This document shows positions 1 to 11,190 of a DNA stretch of 64,000 nucleotides, piece after piece. The notes under the pieces were generated by a model. The model did no database searches, was not told the DNA's origin, and was given only the letters and a program-made list of their open reading frames with translations. Origin of the DNA: Pedomonas mirosovicensis (GTDB lineage: Bacteria > Pseudomonadota > Alphaproteobacteria > Sphingomonadales > Sphingomonadaceae); NCBI RefSeq assembly GCF_022569295.1, contig NZ_JAKFIA010000001.1:1627001-1691000 (forward strand), given 5' to 3'. Both the position numbers and the translations under genes were made by a program. The stretch's first letter is position 1. Each line of letters begins with the position of its first letter.

Positions 1-1827
<1,827 letters not shown>

Positions 1828-1972
1828 GCTGGCCGGCAAAACCCCGCCCGAATGATCCTTGCCTCGCCGCCCGTTGTAGGACCGGGGGAGGCATCGGCGA
1901 TGCTTCGCTTACCGGCCATTAATACTTTCCCGGTATTTAACCTTTTGCGTGTTTGTGGAGATGTGACAACAA

Positions 1973-4222
1973 GTGGTTTCTCCAGATGGTGCGCGCCAGA
2001 AATGGCGCTTCAGGACAAAGATCTTCGGGCCGCTTGCCGGTGTTACCCTTGTCGCGGTTCTAACGGCGACCTTCGTCTTTTACCTGGGTATCCAGCGGAC
2101 TGATGAGGCCTCCGTCGCGCGGCAGGTGCGCGAGACGCGTCAGGCCATCAACCTCAGTATCGACAAGCTCGCCAAGGAGCAGGAACTGGTTGCGGCCTGG
2201 GACGCCCTGGTCGTGACCCTGGAGCAGCCGCAGCTCGACCGCCAGTGGCTCAATACGAATATCGGCAAGTGGCTGTACAAGCTTTTTGGCCACGATCAGG
2301 TTTACATCCTCGATGTGGAAGACCGGCCGATCTATGCCGCCATCGGCGGCGAGCAAGTCAGCGGGGCGCGTTTCCGAACGATCCAGGCCGATCTTCAGTC
2401 ATTCATTGATGCGGTGCGCGGGCGCATCCATCATCGGAACGGCCCGCACGACCGCAATCCCGGCCAGCCGCCCGCAACGAACAACACCCTGCTCACGTCC
2501 GAGCGCATGGTGCACGAGTCGGGGATGGTGCGGATCAACGGCCGCCCCGCCATTGCCAGCGTCATGCGGATCGTACCGTTCACCGACACGGTTCATGTGC
2601 AGCCGGGGCGCGAGCATCTCATCATCAGCGTGCAGTTTCTCGACCGGAAGTTTCTCAAGGACCTCGCGAGCCTCAACCTCATCGATGCTCCGCGGTTCTC
2701 GATGTCTCCTGTCAAGCGCAAGGGCGAGGAGGTTCTGCCGGTGACCTCGCATCGCGGCGAGCCGATCGGCTATTTCTTCTGGCATCCGGATCTGCCCGGT
2801 TCCATGCTGATGCGCCAGACCGGGGTGCTGACGATCTTTACCGTTCTGCTCACCATCGCCAGCATGGCGCTGCTCGCCCGCTGGCTGTGGCGCGCGACGA
2901 GCGAGCTTCAGTCTACCCTCATCGAGCTGCAGGCGAGCGAGGCGCAGGCCCAGCATCTGGCGTTTCACGATGTGCTCACGGGTCTGCCCAATCGCGCCCT
3001 GTTCAACGACCGGCTGAAGCAGGCGCTGGCGCGGGCGCGCCGGGGCGAGCGGGTTGCCGTGCTTGCGCTCGATCTCGACCGCTTCAAGCAGGTGAACGAC
3101 ACGCTTGGCCACCATGCGGGCGATGCGCTCATCTGCGAGGTGGCCGAGTGTCTCCTGGGCCTGGTGCGCGAGGGCGATACGGTTGCGCGCCTGGGCGGCG
3201 ATGAGTTCGCCGTAATCCTCAGCGACTGCAATCCGGAACAGGTCGAAGCCATCTGCGAGCGGATCCTGGCCGCCGTGCGGGAGCCCTTCAGCCTGCTGGG
3301 CCATCAGGCGTTCGTGGGCGTCAGCATCGGCGTTGTGAACGTAACGGTAGACGCCACGGATCGGGTCGATGTGCTCCGCAAGGCGGACATCGCGCTGTAC
3401 CGGGCCAAGGCCGAGGGGCGCGACAACTTCTGCGTGTTCACGGAGGAGATGGACGAGTCCGTGCGGCTCCGCGGCGCCATCGAGGCGGATCTGCGCGATG
3501 CGCTTGCCAGCGGCACGGGGCTGGAGGTCCATTACCAGCCGCAGGTCGGCGGGGAGGGGTATCGCGTCGTCGGCCTTGAGGCGCTGGTGCGGTGGCGGCA
3601 TCCGACCCGCGGCATGATCGCGCCCGGCCAGTTCATCCCCATCGCGGAGGAGACCGGCCTGATTAGCGATCTGGGCGAGTGGGTGCTGCGCGAGGCCTGC
3701 GTCGCCGCCAAGCGGTGGCCGAACCTGTTTATCGCCGTCAACCTGTCGCCGGTGCAGTTCCGCGTTGCCGGGTTTGCCGAGCGCCTCATCGGCATCGTGC
3801 GGGAGAGCGGCGTCAATCCCAGCCAGATCGAGCTGGAGGTGACGGAGAGCATCTTCCTCAATGGCGACGATTATATCCGCCGGGCGCTGGCCATGCTGCG
3901 CGCCAGCGGCATGCGGATCGCGCTCGATGATTTCGGCACCGGCTACTCGTCGCTCGGCTACCTGCGGCAGTTCAAGATCGACAAGATCAAGATCGACAGG
4001 AGCTTCGTGCAGAATGCCGATCAGAACGCGGACTCGGTGGCGATCGTCGCGGCGGTTGCCAATCTGGGGCAGGCGATGGGAATTACCGTCGTCGCCGAGG
4101 GCGTGGAGACGCCCGAGCAGCAGCGGTTCCTGAGCGCGGCCGGATGCAACGGCATGCAGGGCTATCTGTTCTCCCGTCCCGTGCCGGGGGATGAGCTCGC
4201 CCTCCTGCCGGGGCTGGCCTGA
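1973..4222 (+). CDS. CHASE4-GGDEF-EAL c-di-GMP turnover protein
   Basis: A 749-residue inner-membrane signalling protein. A transmembrane segment at about residues 18-40 and a second at about 275-300 enclose a periplasmic CHASE4-type sensor (note AAWDALV). These are followed by a GGDEF domain (LARLGGDEFAVIL, signature at residues 408-412) and an EAL domain (LEALVRW at about 536, then DDFGTGYSS and VAEGVET). Both catalytic signatures are intact, so it may make and/or degrade c-di-GMP. The start is GTG at 1973, preceded by GGAG at 1957-1960; the nearby ATG at 1961 runs straight into a stop. It appears monocistronic and converges on the cytochrome b561 gene across a hairpin. Confidence 0.93.
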   Translation: MVSPDGARQKWRFRTKIFGPLAGVTLVAVLTATFVFYLGIQRTDEASVARQVRETRQAINLSIDKLAKEQELVAAWDALVVTLEQPQLDRQWLNTNIGKWLYKLFGHDQVYILDVEDRPIYAAIGGEQVSGARFRTIQADLQSFIDAVRGRIHHRNGPHDRNPGQPPATNNTLLTSERMVHESGMVRINGRPAIASVMRIVPFTDTVHVQPGREHLIISVQFLDRKFLKDLASLNLIDAPRFSMSPVKRKGEEVLPVTSHRGEPIGYFFWHPDLPGSMLMRQTGVLTIFTVLLTIASMALLARWLWRATSELQSTLIELQASEAQAQHLAFHDVLTGLPNRALFNDRLKQALARARRGERVAVLALDLDRFKQVNDTLGHHAGDALICEVAECLLGLVREGDTVARLGGDEFAVILSDCNPEQVEAICERILAAVREPFSLLGHQAFVGVSIGVVNVTVDATDRVDVLRKADIALYRAKAEGRDNFCVFTEEMDESVRLRGAIEADLRDALASGTGLEVHYQPQVGGEGYRVVGLEALVRWRHPTRGMIAPGQFIPIAEETGLISDLGEWVLREACVAAKRWPNLFIAVNLSPVQFRVAGFAERLIGIVRESGVNPSQIELEVTESIFLNGDDYIRRALAMLRASGMRIALDDFGTGYSSLGYLRQFKIDKIKIDRSFVQNADQNADSVAIVAAVANLGQAMGITVVAEGVETPEQQRFLSAAGCNGMQGYLFSRPVPGDELALLPGLA

Positions 4223-4250
4223 AGCGCATCGGGTAGAGTCTATGAAAGAC

Positions 4251-4275
4251 ATAAGGGGGGCGCGGACCCCCTTAT
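4251..4275. repeat. Dispersed hairpin repeat, locus 2 (single hairpin)
   Basis: Arms ATAAGGGGG and CCCCCTTAT flank a short loop, followed by the conserved flank CTCCCGTTCGCT and CGGGGCGCGC. It lies between two convergent genes. No inverted partner is visible here. Confidence 0.75.
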
Positions 4276-4318
4276 GATCTCCCGTTCGCTTGTCGGGGCG
4301 CGCTTTGCGAGGGCGGGT

Positions 4319-4847
4319 TTACCCCGCCATGCGGGCGAAGGTGCCGTCCTTGATTACGAACCGATGGTAGAGGGCGACAAGGATGTGGCCGATCGCCAGC
4401 GCCACGAACAGCCAGGCGAGCGGCGCGTGGATCTGGCTGAAGGCGAGGAGCCAGTCGGTTTGCGTGCCGCTGCCCTCGATCAGCTGGTGGCCGAACAGCT
4501 TGAGGCCCCGGCCGTGGCCGAGCCCCCCGCGACATGCCCGAGAGCGGCATCAGCACCATGCAGGCGTAGAGGAGGCCGTGCCCCGCCTTGGCCAGAATGC
4601 GCTGGAGCCCGGCATAGAGCGGACGCCGGCCGCGCTGCTTCACCGCCCAGGCGAGGCGCACCACGATGAGCACGAACAGCAGGAGGCCGAGCGAGCCGTG
4701 CAGCGGCACGATGGTCTGGCCCACCCAGTGCTCGCCGTCGTTGATGTAATCCCCAAGCTTGAGGAATTGCAGCACGATCAGCGCCGCCATGGTCCAGTGG
4801 ATCAGGCGGGTCAGGGTTCCATAGCGGGTGGGCGTATCGTTCAGCAT
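4319..4847 (-). CDS. Cytochrome b561-type membrane protein, frameshifted
   Basis: A di-heme b-type cytochrome of the CybB/prokaryotic b561 family that passes electrons from the quinol pool. Translation starts at ATG 4847 (MLNDTPTRYGTLTRLIHW) with GGAGAG upstream. Histidines in LIHWTM, PLHGSLG, HGLLYACM and the C-terminal QIHAPLAW / IGHILVALYHR fit the heme ligands of four helices. The six-C run at 4523-4528 (G on the coding strand) is one base too long: five restore SGMSRGLGHGRGLKLFG and the normal C terminus FVIKDGTFARMAG, giving 175 residues, the usual family size. Without the repair the frame falsely runs into the antisense of nothing meaningful and the last two helices are lost. Confidence 0.88.
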
Positions 4848-4951
4848 AAGCCAATCTCTCCGGCACGACAGTTCGTTGCCTGAGCGTATACAAACAATTC
4901 TCGCAGGCAAGGCTCGCCGCGTCCGGCCGTCGCCGAGGGTGAGCGCACGCT

Positions 4952-5731
4952 TCAGGTGCGATAGCTCGGGTCCATCCGGTCGAGCTTGCGGATGAGCGCG
5001 GGCCAGGCGAGGAACTGGGCGAGCAGGGTGATGTTGTCGGCGCTGGCCTGTCCCGCCACCTTCTCGGGCGTGCCCTGCGGCGGGGTGTAGAGGCCCTGGG
5101 CGCCGGCCGAAAGCGCCATCACCTGCGCCTCGCAGGCCCGCTCCAGAAAGTACATCCGCAGGAACGCATCGCCCACCGTGCGGCCCACCGTCAGGGTGCC
5201 GTGGTTGCGGAGCATGAGCACGTGCTTGTCGCCGATGTCCGCGACCAGCCGCTCGCGCTCGTCCAGGTCCGTCGCCACGCCTTCGTAGTCGTGGTAGGCG
5301 GTGTCCCAGCGCACCAGCATGGCGGTCTGGGTCAGCGGCATCAGTCCCTCGGCCATGGTGGAGACCGCCTGTCCCTGCGCCGTGTGCAGGTGGATGACGC
5401 ACTGGGCGTCCTCGCGCGCCATGTGCAGGGCGGAATGGATGGTGAAGCCCGCCGGGTTGGCGAGGTAGGGCGTCGGCTCCACCGGCTTGCCGTCGAGGTC
5501 GATCTTGATGAGGCAGGAGGCCGTTACCTCATCGAACATCAGGTTGTAGGGGTTGATGAGGAAGTGATGCTCCGGCCCCGGCACCCGCACGGTCATGTGG
5601 GTGAAGATGAGGTCATCCCAGCCGTAGTGGGCGGCGAGGCGGAACGCCGCCGCCAGGTCGCACCGCAGTTTCCATTCCTCCGCGCTCACCCGGTCCTGAA
5701 CCGATGCGCCTTTCGTCTCCACATCTGCCAT
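4952..5731 (-). CDS. Class II aldolase/adducin family protein
   Basis: A 259-residue cytosolic protein of the class II aldolase/adducin fold, which includes fuculose-phosphate aldolases and many uncharacterised relatives. The zinc-binding histidines are recognisable in CVIHLHTAQGQAVS and MLRNHGTLTVG, and LIFTHMTVRVPG and the FLINPYNLMFDEVTAS stretch near residues 55-75 are typical. The start is ATG 5731 (MADVETKGASVQ), chosen for the strong GGAGGAG a few bases upstream. The substrate cannot be deduced. It lies 104 bp upstream of the cytochrome b561 gene on the same strand, without any evident functional link. Confidence 0.9.
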   Translation of the reverse strand: MADVETKGASVQDRVSAEEWKLRCDLAAAFRLAAHYGWDDLIFTHMTVRVPGPEHHFLINPYNLMFDEVTASCLIKIDLDGKPVEPTPYLANPAGFTIHSALHMAREDAQCVIHLHTAQGQAVSTMAEGLMPLTQTAMLVRWDTAYHDYEGVATDLDERERLVADIGDKHVLMLRNHGTLTVGRTVGDAFLRMYFLERACEAQVMALSAGAQGLYTPPQGTPEKVAGQASADNITLLAQFLAWPALIRKLDRMDPSYRT

Positions 5732-5859
5732 GATGCTCTCCTCCCCAGGATTGTGCCGCGATGATAACGGCACTTGGGGCGGAGCGATGCGGCTTTCTGC
5801 GTCGGGGCGGCCATCCCCCCTACAATATTCTTCGTATATTCTGCCAAGCGGGCCGGTGG

Positions 5860-6300
5860 TTACTGGCCGTCCGGCGTCGCGGGGCTGCCCGGCTCATCGG
5901 GCGTGCCGTCGGTCACGTCGGGCTTGGCCATCAGCTTCTCGAGCCAGGTTTCGGCCAGGCCGCCGTCCACCTTCTTTCGCGAGGGGCCGAAGCGGCTGGG
6001 GTAGACGGCGAGGCTGTAGCTGCTCTCGCTGAAGCCCTTTTCCGCCCGGAGGGAGGAGGAGAGGTCGTTGTGGCGCAGCCAGTCCTCGAAGTCGATCCAC
6101 AGCTCGTTGAGCGGGTTGAGGGGGGAGCGCACCTCGTAAACCGCCTCGGTCAGTTCGTAGACGAGGTCGGTGTCGCCCGCCTCGATCTGATCCGTGATCG
6201 CCAGCTTCAGGGATTCCAGAAAGACGAGCAGCTTCTGCCGCTCATGCTCATCAATCGAGCGTTCGATGGAGGCGCGCAAGCGCCGACCCAGGCTCTCCAT
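5860..6300 (-). CDS. Hypothetical protein, 146 residues
   Basis: A complete small protein beginning MESLGRRLRASIERSIDEHE that I do not recognise. The first half is charged and predicted helical. The middle contains NPLNELWIDFEDWLRHND, and the C terminus is proline- and aspartate-rich and probably disordered (KPDVTDGTPDEPGSP). There is no signal peptide or membrane segment, so it is presumably cytosolic. A GGAG lies only two bases before the ATG, with a weaker AGGA at better spacing. It stands about 200 bp downstream of the membrane GGDEF gene on the same strand. Its codon pattern is like that of its neighbours. Confidence 0.7.
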   Translation of the reverse strand: MESLGRRLRASIERSIDEHERQKLLVFLESLKLAITDQIEAGDTDLVYELTEAVYEVRSPLNPLNELWIDFEDWLRHNDLSSSLRAEKGFSESSYSLAVYPSRFGPSRKKVDGGLAETWLEKLMAKPDVTDGTPDEPGSPATPDGQ

Positions 6301-6501
6301 TGCTCCACATCCTAATGTCTATCAGAGGCGGCGGGGCGAGTCCTCGCCGCGTCTTGAAAGCTATGACCATTGCTTTTGGCAAGCAATCCGCCGGATGCCA
6401 TTCTGCGGCGTTCGGCGGGAAATCGGAGGCGAAGCGGGCCGGGGCCGCGTCCAGCGCCGGGAACCGCGCCTCCGTTTCGCGGATGATCGCAGCGCCGGCC
6501 A

Positions 6502-7755
6502 TCACAGGACGGGCTCATGCTGGTCTGCCGTGCCGCCGCCGGACCACGCCTCGTCGACGGTCTTGCAGACGACGGCGGTTGCCCGCACCACCCGGTTGCG
6601 TCCGGCGCGCTTGGCGGCATAGAGGGCCTTGTCCGCGTGGGCCATGGTCTGGTCCAGCGTGCAGCCCGGTTCGATCGAGGCGACACCGATGCTCACCGTC
6701 ACGCGCAGCGGCGTCGGGCTGTCATCCACGGGGAACGTCAGCTCGTCCACGCTGGCGCGGATGCGCTCGGCGACGGCGACGGCGATGGCCTTGTCCACGG
6801 CGGGCATCAGCACGCTGAACTCCTCGCCGCCGGTGCGGCCCACCAGATCGTTGCTGCGGACCGAGCGGCTCAGGGCGTCCGCGAAGCCTTCCAGCACCCG
6901 GTCGCCCACGGCGTGGCCGTAGGTGTCGTTGATCCGCTTGAAGTGGTCGATGTCCAGCATCAGCAGGTAGCCCCACGCCACCGAGGTTCCGTACACCTCG
7001 TTGGCGGCGCGCTGGAAGGCGCGGCGGTTGAGCACGCCGGTCAGCCCGTCCACCGAGGCGAGGGTGTTCAGCTCCGCGCCCAGCTTCTGGCTGACGAGCA
7101 GGAAGCCGAAGAAGTTGAGCGAGATGATGATCAGCGCCGTCACCGCGCTATGGATGAGCTGGAGCAGATCCACCAGCACCGGCAGCACCAGGAGGGTGTT
7201 GTGGATGACCTGGATGACGCCGGTCATCAGCGAGAAGCCGGACCAGGCGACGATCAGCCCCACCAGCAGGCCGGTCTGGGCGTTCCAGAACTCCTTCTGG
7301 CCCCGCACGTAAAGCCGTGTGGCGTCGAACAGGACTGCGGCGTCGATGATGTTGAACAGCACGATGAAGGCAAGGCCCGCGGGCGCGAACAGCCACAGCG
7401 GCAGGCCGATGCCAAGGGCGGCGATGACGGCGAGCATGAGGGTGCGCCGCAGCTGCAATTCCAGGTCGAGGTGGGCCCGCACGCCCAGCCGCACCATCGC
7501 GCCGGCGGCGGCCAGCAGCAGCCCGGCGAGCAGTTTGCAGAACGAACCCGCGTCGGTATCAGCCAGGCCATCGAAGAAGACCGCGCCAAGGGTGGTGACG
7601 TTGGCGAGCACCCAGAAGGCGGGCAGGCTGGAGCGCTGCAACACCCGGCGGGTCAGGGAAAAGAACATCGCGCCGAAAACCAGCTGCGCGCTCACCGCCG
7701 TTCGCACCGTTGCCAGGTCAGTTCCAAACAGGTGCGTGAATGCCGTATGACTCAT
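6502..7755 (-). CDS. Membrane-anchored diguanylate cyclase (GGDEF)
   Basis: A 417-residue protein. About seven or eight hydrophobic segments fill the first 240 residues (FGAMFFSLTRR, VLANVTTLGAVFF, LLAGLLLAAAGAMV, LIIISLNFFGFLLV and others), resembling an integral-membrane MASE-like sensor of undefined type. A GGDEF domain follows (DGLTGVLNRRAF, LDIDHFKRINDTYGH, signature GGEEF at 309-313), with catalytic residues intact, so it should make c-di-GMP. The start is ATG 7755 (MSHTAFTHLFGTD) with GAGG upstream; an in-frame start 12 codons earlier is less likely. No EAL domain is present. It is transcribed divergently from the unknown gene at 8.1 kb. Confidence 0.92.
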   Translation of the reverse strand: MSHTAFTHLFGTDLATVRTAVSAQLVFGAMFFSLTRRVLQRSSLPAFWVLANVTTLGAVFFDGLADTDAGSFCKLLAGLLLAAAGAMVRLGVRAHLDLELQLRRTLMLAVIAALGIGLPLWLFAPAGLAFIVLFNIIDAAVLFDATRLYVRGQKEFWNAQTGLLVGLIVAWSGFSLMTGVIQVIHNTLLVLPVLVDLLQLIHSAVTALIIISLNFFGFLLVSQKLGAELNTLASVDGLTGVLNRRAFQRAANEVYGTSVAWGYLLMLDIDHFKRINDTYGHAVGDRVLEGFADALSRSVRSNDLVGRTGGEEFSVLMPAVDKAIAVAVAERIRASVDELTFPVDDSPTPLRVTVSIGVASIEPGCTLDQTMAHADKALYAAKRAGRNRVVRATAVVCKTVDEAWSGGGTADQHEPVL

Positions 7756-8131
7756 GGTGTCCTCGAATGGACAGGGTGAAGGCTGCGCCACCCTTGGCGC
7801 TGTCGTGCTCTGTCCGGAAGAGTGCGGGCAAGCCGCTCGGGGGCCGCATCCCGTTCTGTTCCGGCCGGGCCTGTCGGCAGGTTTCAGGCCTTTGGCTGGT
7901 GCCGGAACCGGGTGTTGCGGTGCGCCTTTTGCGTCTTCTCGCCTATTCTCCTCATAGCTGCGGACAATGTCTGAAATTCCTTAAAATCTGATTATCCATA
8001 TCGGAGCCGGAGACGGCTTGGCGCTTCGGGAATGGATCATGCGGGCGGGCTGGCCTATAACGCTGCCGTCGCCGCGGCGGGGCGCATGAAGCCCGCCTTC
8101 CGGCTGCGGTTGCGAGGCTTGGAGACGAGGG
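7756..8131. other. Divergent intergenic region, no feature identified
   Basis: About 375 bp between divergently transcribed genes. It must contain promoters in both directions, but I see no confident -35/-10 pair, operator or structured RNA. The segment nearest the right-hand gene is locally AT-richer, around 7960-8000. Confidence 0.5.
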
Positions 8132-8911
8132 TTGGCAGACAGTATGCAGGATTTAGGCAGCCGCGTTGCCGAGGCGGTGGTTCTGGTGCGGGCGCTGCCG
8201 CAGCCGGAGGGCAGGCCCGGCGAGGCCGTCGCCATCCTCGCGCTTAACCCCTACCACCAGTGGCTGAAGCTCTCGCCGGTCTCCTTCCGCGCGCCGGAGG
8301 ACGAGCAGAGGTTCGGCCGGTGGGATCGGCTTCGCTTCCGGCTCAGCCCGTTGCCGCCCTCTGCGGATGCCCCTGCGGAGGCCTGCCGGGCCGATCCCCG
8401 GTCCATCGAGATCACCGGCCAGCTGCGCGCGCCGGAGCGGGCCGGGTTTCTCAGCCGCGCCGTCGTCCACAGCCTGGAGCAAGCGCGCCAGGCCGGCCGC
8501 CGCCTGGCGCTGCTGAAGCCCGAGGTGCTCGCCTTCGAGGCCGAGCGGCTCAGCGCGGCGGACCTGCTTCGCAAGGGCGCGGAGTTCGAGCAGTTGCGCG
8601 CCCGGCTTGATCTGGTGGGGCAGACCCACCTCATGCCGTCCGGGCCCTGTCCCTATGCCTTCCGCTACCGCCTGCGCGATGCGGACGGCGAGCGCACCAT
8701 CGCCTGTCAGGACTGGGAAATGGAGGCCGCCTTCCTCAAGTGGCTGAGGCTCCACGGCGAGAAGACGGCGCTGGAGGAAATGGCCCGCTGCTACGGGGAA
8801 GACCTTCCCCGCAACGGCATGGCCCTCGTCACGGGCGCGCAGGAGCCGGACGGCTGGCGCGCCCACGGCGTCATCCCGCTCGATGCCGTCGCCCAGCCCA
8901 CTTTGTTCTAG
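8132..8911 (+). CDS. Hypothetical protein with CPYAFRYR...CQDWE motif
   Basis: A 259-residue cytosolic protein of unknown function. The most distinctive part is the C-terminal half, where CPYAFRYRLRDADGER is followed by IACQDWEMEAAFLKWLR. I have an impression of similar proteins in other bacteria but cannot name the family. It has no signal peptide or transmembrane segment. The start used is TTG 8132 with GGAG seven bases upstream; ATG 8144 (MQDLGSRVAEAVVLVR) is a reasonable alternative. The gene is convergent with the M28 peptidase gene across a two-hairpin repeat. Confidence 0.72.
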   Translation: MADSMQDLGSRVAEAVVLVRALPQPEGRPGEAVAILALNPYHQWLKLSPVSFRAPEDEQRFGRWDRLRFRLSPLPPSADAPAEACRADPRSIEITGQLRAPERAGFLSRAVVHSLEQARQAGRRLALLKPEVLAFEAERLSAADLLRKGAEFEQLRARLDLVGQTHLMPSGPCPYAFRYRLRDADGERTIACQDWEMEAAFLKWLRLHGEKTALEEMARCYGEDLPRNGMALVTGAQEPDGWRAHGVIPLDAVAQPTLF

Positions 8912-8931
8912 AACTTTGACTGGATTGTTTT

Positions 8932-9090
8932 TGCAGAGGGACTTGGTCCCTCTGCACTCCCGTTCATTTAATCGGGCCGTGCCTTTGATGGGTGGTGGCG
9001 CCCGCTGGGCATCCGAGGCTTGGCGCATCGGTTTGACTGGGTGCGTCCCGAAAAACGAAAGGGGGTCCAAGGGGGATAAGTCCCCCTTGG
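8932..9090. repeat. Dispersed hairpin repeat, locus 3 (two hairpins)
   Basis: Hairpin 8932-8956 (arms TGCAGAGGGA and TCCCTCTGCA) is followed by the conserved flank CTCCCGTTCATTTAATCGGG. The inverted unit starts with GACTGGGTGCGTCCCG and ends in hairpin 9067-9090 (arms CCAAGGGGGA and TCCCCCTTGG). The repeat lies between convergent genes. Confidence 0.87.
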
Positions 9091-9122
9091 TGAATCCCGG
9101 TAATCTCTAGTTGCAAACCCGC

Positions 9123-10868
9123 TCAGTGCTGGCCGTGGCCGGCGTGCCCGGTGTGGCCGCTGGCGGAAGCGGCGGTCTGGTGCGGGGCGTACTTCTGGCC
9201 GAAGAAGTTGCCCGGCAGCCAGGTCGGCCGCTGGGCCGCATTGGCGATGTCCCGCGCGATCACGTAGTTCACCTCGGCGAACAGCTTGCCTGCCTGGAAG
9301 TTGATGCCCTGCTTCATGTCATCGCTCGGGCGGTGGTAGTCGGTGGTGAGGAAGTGGTGCCACAGCTTGCCGCCGTCCTTCGACGGGTCGGCGGACTGGA
9401 AGCCCGGCATCAGCATCACTGAGGGGATGCCCTGCTGCACGAACCGGTAGTGGTCCGAGCGCACGAAGATCGCCTCTTCCGGCATCGGGTCCGGGCTGAG
9501 GGTGATGCCCGCCGTTGCTGCCGCCCTGGCCACCGTGTCGCCCAGCGTCGAGTGCTGCGCGCCGAAGGCCACCACGTCCTTGAACGGGTAGAGCAGCACC
9601 GGCATGTCCAGGTTCACGTTGGCCACCAGCTTGTCCTTGGCGACGGTCGGCGTGCGGGCGAAGTAGTCCGCGCCCACCAAGCCCTTTTCCTCGGCCGTCA
9701 CCGCCGTGAACAGGATGGAGCGCTTGGGCCGCTCGCCGCTTGCCGTGAAGGCGCGGGCGGTCTCGATCAGCGTGGCGATGCCGGTCGCGTTGTCCATCGC
9801 GCCGTTATAGGTCTTGTCGCCGTTGATCTCCTTGCCGAGCCCGAGGCCGTCCAGGTGGGCGGTCAGCACGACATATTCGCCTCTCAGCACCGGGTCGCTG
9901 CCCTCCAGCAGGCCAACGACGTTCATGCTGGTCAGCTGGCGATGGGCGGACCGCTGGGCGATGTCGGCCGACATCTTCAGGGCAAAGCCCTTGGGCGTCC
10001 CTTCCTCTGCTTCATCAAGCACTTGCGCGTAGGTCTTCGCAGCGCCCTCGAACAGCTTGGCGGCCGACTCCGGGCTCAGCGAGGCGCTCACCCGGATGCC
10101 GGGGGCCTTGTCGAACGGGGTGCCGTCCGCGCCCACCCAGGTCATGCTCTCGCTGCCGAGGTAGTCCAGCGCCTTCTTGTAGGGGCGACGTTCCTGCGAT
10201 TCCTTGGTGGACACGGTGATGATGCCGACCGCGCCGTGCTCGGCGGCGGTCTTGTCCTTCATCGAGCCGTAGTAGGCGCCGATCTCGCTCGGCCAGCCCT
10301 TGGGCGTGCCGGCGAGGAGGACGACGATCTTCCCCTTCACGTCCAGCCCGGCATAGTCGTTGTGGCCGCGCTCCGGCGCGTCGATGCCGAAGCCGGCGAA
10401 CACCAGCGGCGCGGAAAGGGCGGTCTCAGCCTCGCGCATTGAGACGCCGATGATGAAATCATTGGGGTAGGAGAGGGGGATGGTCTTGCCGTCCGCCGTG
10501 TGCAGCACCAGCTTCGCGCCCTCGGCCACGCGCTTGGCCCCCTGCAGCGTCACCTTCTGGAAATAGCCGTTCAGGCCCGTCGCCTGGCCGTTGTCGCCCG
10601 CGGGCTTCAAGCCCAGCGCCTGGAACTGGCCGGCCACATACTGGGCGGCGCGGTTGTAGCCCTGGCTGCCGGCCTCGCGGCCTTCCATGCTGTCGTCGGA
10701 CAGCAGGCGCACATGGTTCTCCAGCCGCTCGGCCGAAACGGTGGGAAGACCGCCCGTGCTTGCCGCCACGGCAGGCGTCGCCGCCATCAGGCAGCAGGCC
10801 AGCAGCAGCCCGGCCTTGTTCTTCTCCAACCCTTTGCGCTTCTGGCCCTTGCGTGTCTGCGGACGCAT
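9123..10868 (-). CDS. Secreted M28-family zinc aminopeptidase
   Basis: A 581-residue exported metallopeptidase. An N-terminal signal (GLLLACCLMAATPAVAA, after a basic MRPQTRKGQKRKGLEK) precedes a protease-associated (PA) insert and the M28 catalytic domain. Zinc ligands are seen in VVLTAHLDGLG, the following NGAMDNATGIATL, the EE pair in TAVTAEEKGLVGADYF, and VRSDHYRFVQQGIPSVM. The tail is histidine-rich (GHTGHAGHGQH), perhaps metal-scavenging. The start at ATG 10868 is supported by GGAAGG nine bases upstream; the same frame is open 61 codons further, but that stretch looks non-coding. It probably releases N-terminal amino acids in the periplasm or outside the cell. Confidence 0.92.
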   Translation of the reverse strand: MRPQTRKGQKRKGLEKNKAGLLLACCLMAATPAVAASTGGLPTVSAERLENHVRLLSDDSMEGREAGSQGYNRAAQYVAGQFQALGLKPAGDNGQATGLNGYFQKVTLQGAKRVAEGAKLVLHTADGKTIPLSYPNDFIIGVSMREAETALSAPLVFAGFGIDAPERGHNDYAGLDVKGKIVVLLAGTPKGWPSEIGAYYGSMKDKTAAEHGAVGIITVSTKESQERRPYKKALDYLGSESMTWVGADGTPFDKAPGIRVSASLSPESAAKLFEGAAKTYAQVLDEAEEGTPKGFALKMSADIAQRSAHRQLTSMNVVGLLEGSDPVLRGEYVVLTAHLDGLGLGKEINGDKTYNGAMDNATGIATLIETARAFTASGERPKRSILFTAVTAEEKGLVGADYFARTPTVAKDKLVANVNLDMPVLLYPFKDVVAFGAQHSTLGDTVARAAATAGITLSPDPMPEEAIFVRSDHYRFVQQGIPSVMLMPGFQSADPSKDGGKLWHHFLTTDYHRPSDDMKQGINFQAGKLFAEVNYVIARDIANAAQRPTWLPGNFFGQKYAPHQTAASASGHTGHAGHGQH

Positions 10869-11190
10869 CGGTTCATTCCTTCCTGTCTGTTCCCTTGCAC
10901 GGGGCCAAGGATGTTCGCCCTTGCAGCGCCCCCTGACGAGAGACCCTGAAAGGCTTGGCCGCCGCAGGCAAGGGTTTTCATCTTGCCCCGTCATGAACGC
11001 AACCGCACCGCTTCGTTCGCTGCTTGTCTCACAGTCATTGCCTGTCGTCAATAGGAAAAAAACGATAATTGATCTTTGCGACGCGGCGAGGCGGGCCCTA
11101 TCCCGCTTTCAACCGTTGGAAAACCTGTTCTAAAGCCTTTCCCCATCGAGCGAAGTCTGGCAAATGTGCCGGCCGCGAGAGGATGACGCC
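10869..11190. other. Divergent intergenic region (M28 peptidase / valS)
   Basis: 322 bp between divergent genes. An AT-rich patch at about 11045-11080 is the likely promoter area for valS. I see no T-box or other leader structure, and nothing else I can support. Confidence 0.5.

Noticed and set aside
4319-4847. Pseudogene status for cytochrome b561, and likewise leuA, the HWE kinase and recG
   Set aside because: Each has only one indel, always in a G/C homopolymer, with no other decay; sequencing error is the simpler explanation.
4272-5402. Apparent 376-residue fusion of an aldolase-like and a cytochrome-like protein on the minus strand
   Set aside because: Out-of-frame reading through the aldolase gene joined to the start of cytochrome b561; the true genes are separate with their own ribosome sites.
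6251-6505. 84-codon minus-strand frame whose start touches the GGDEF gene stop
   Set aside because: It would overlap the next gene by 50 bp, has no recognisable motif and no independent ribosome site; kept as non-coding.
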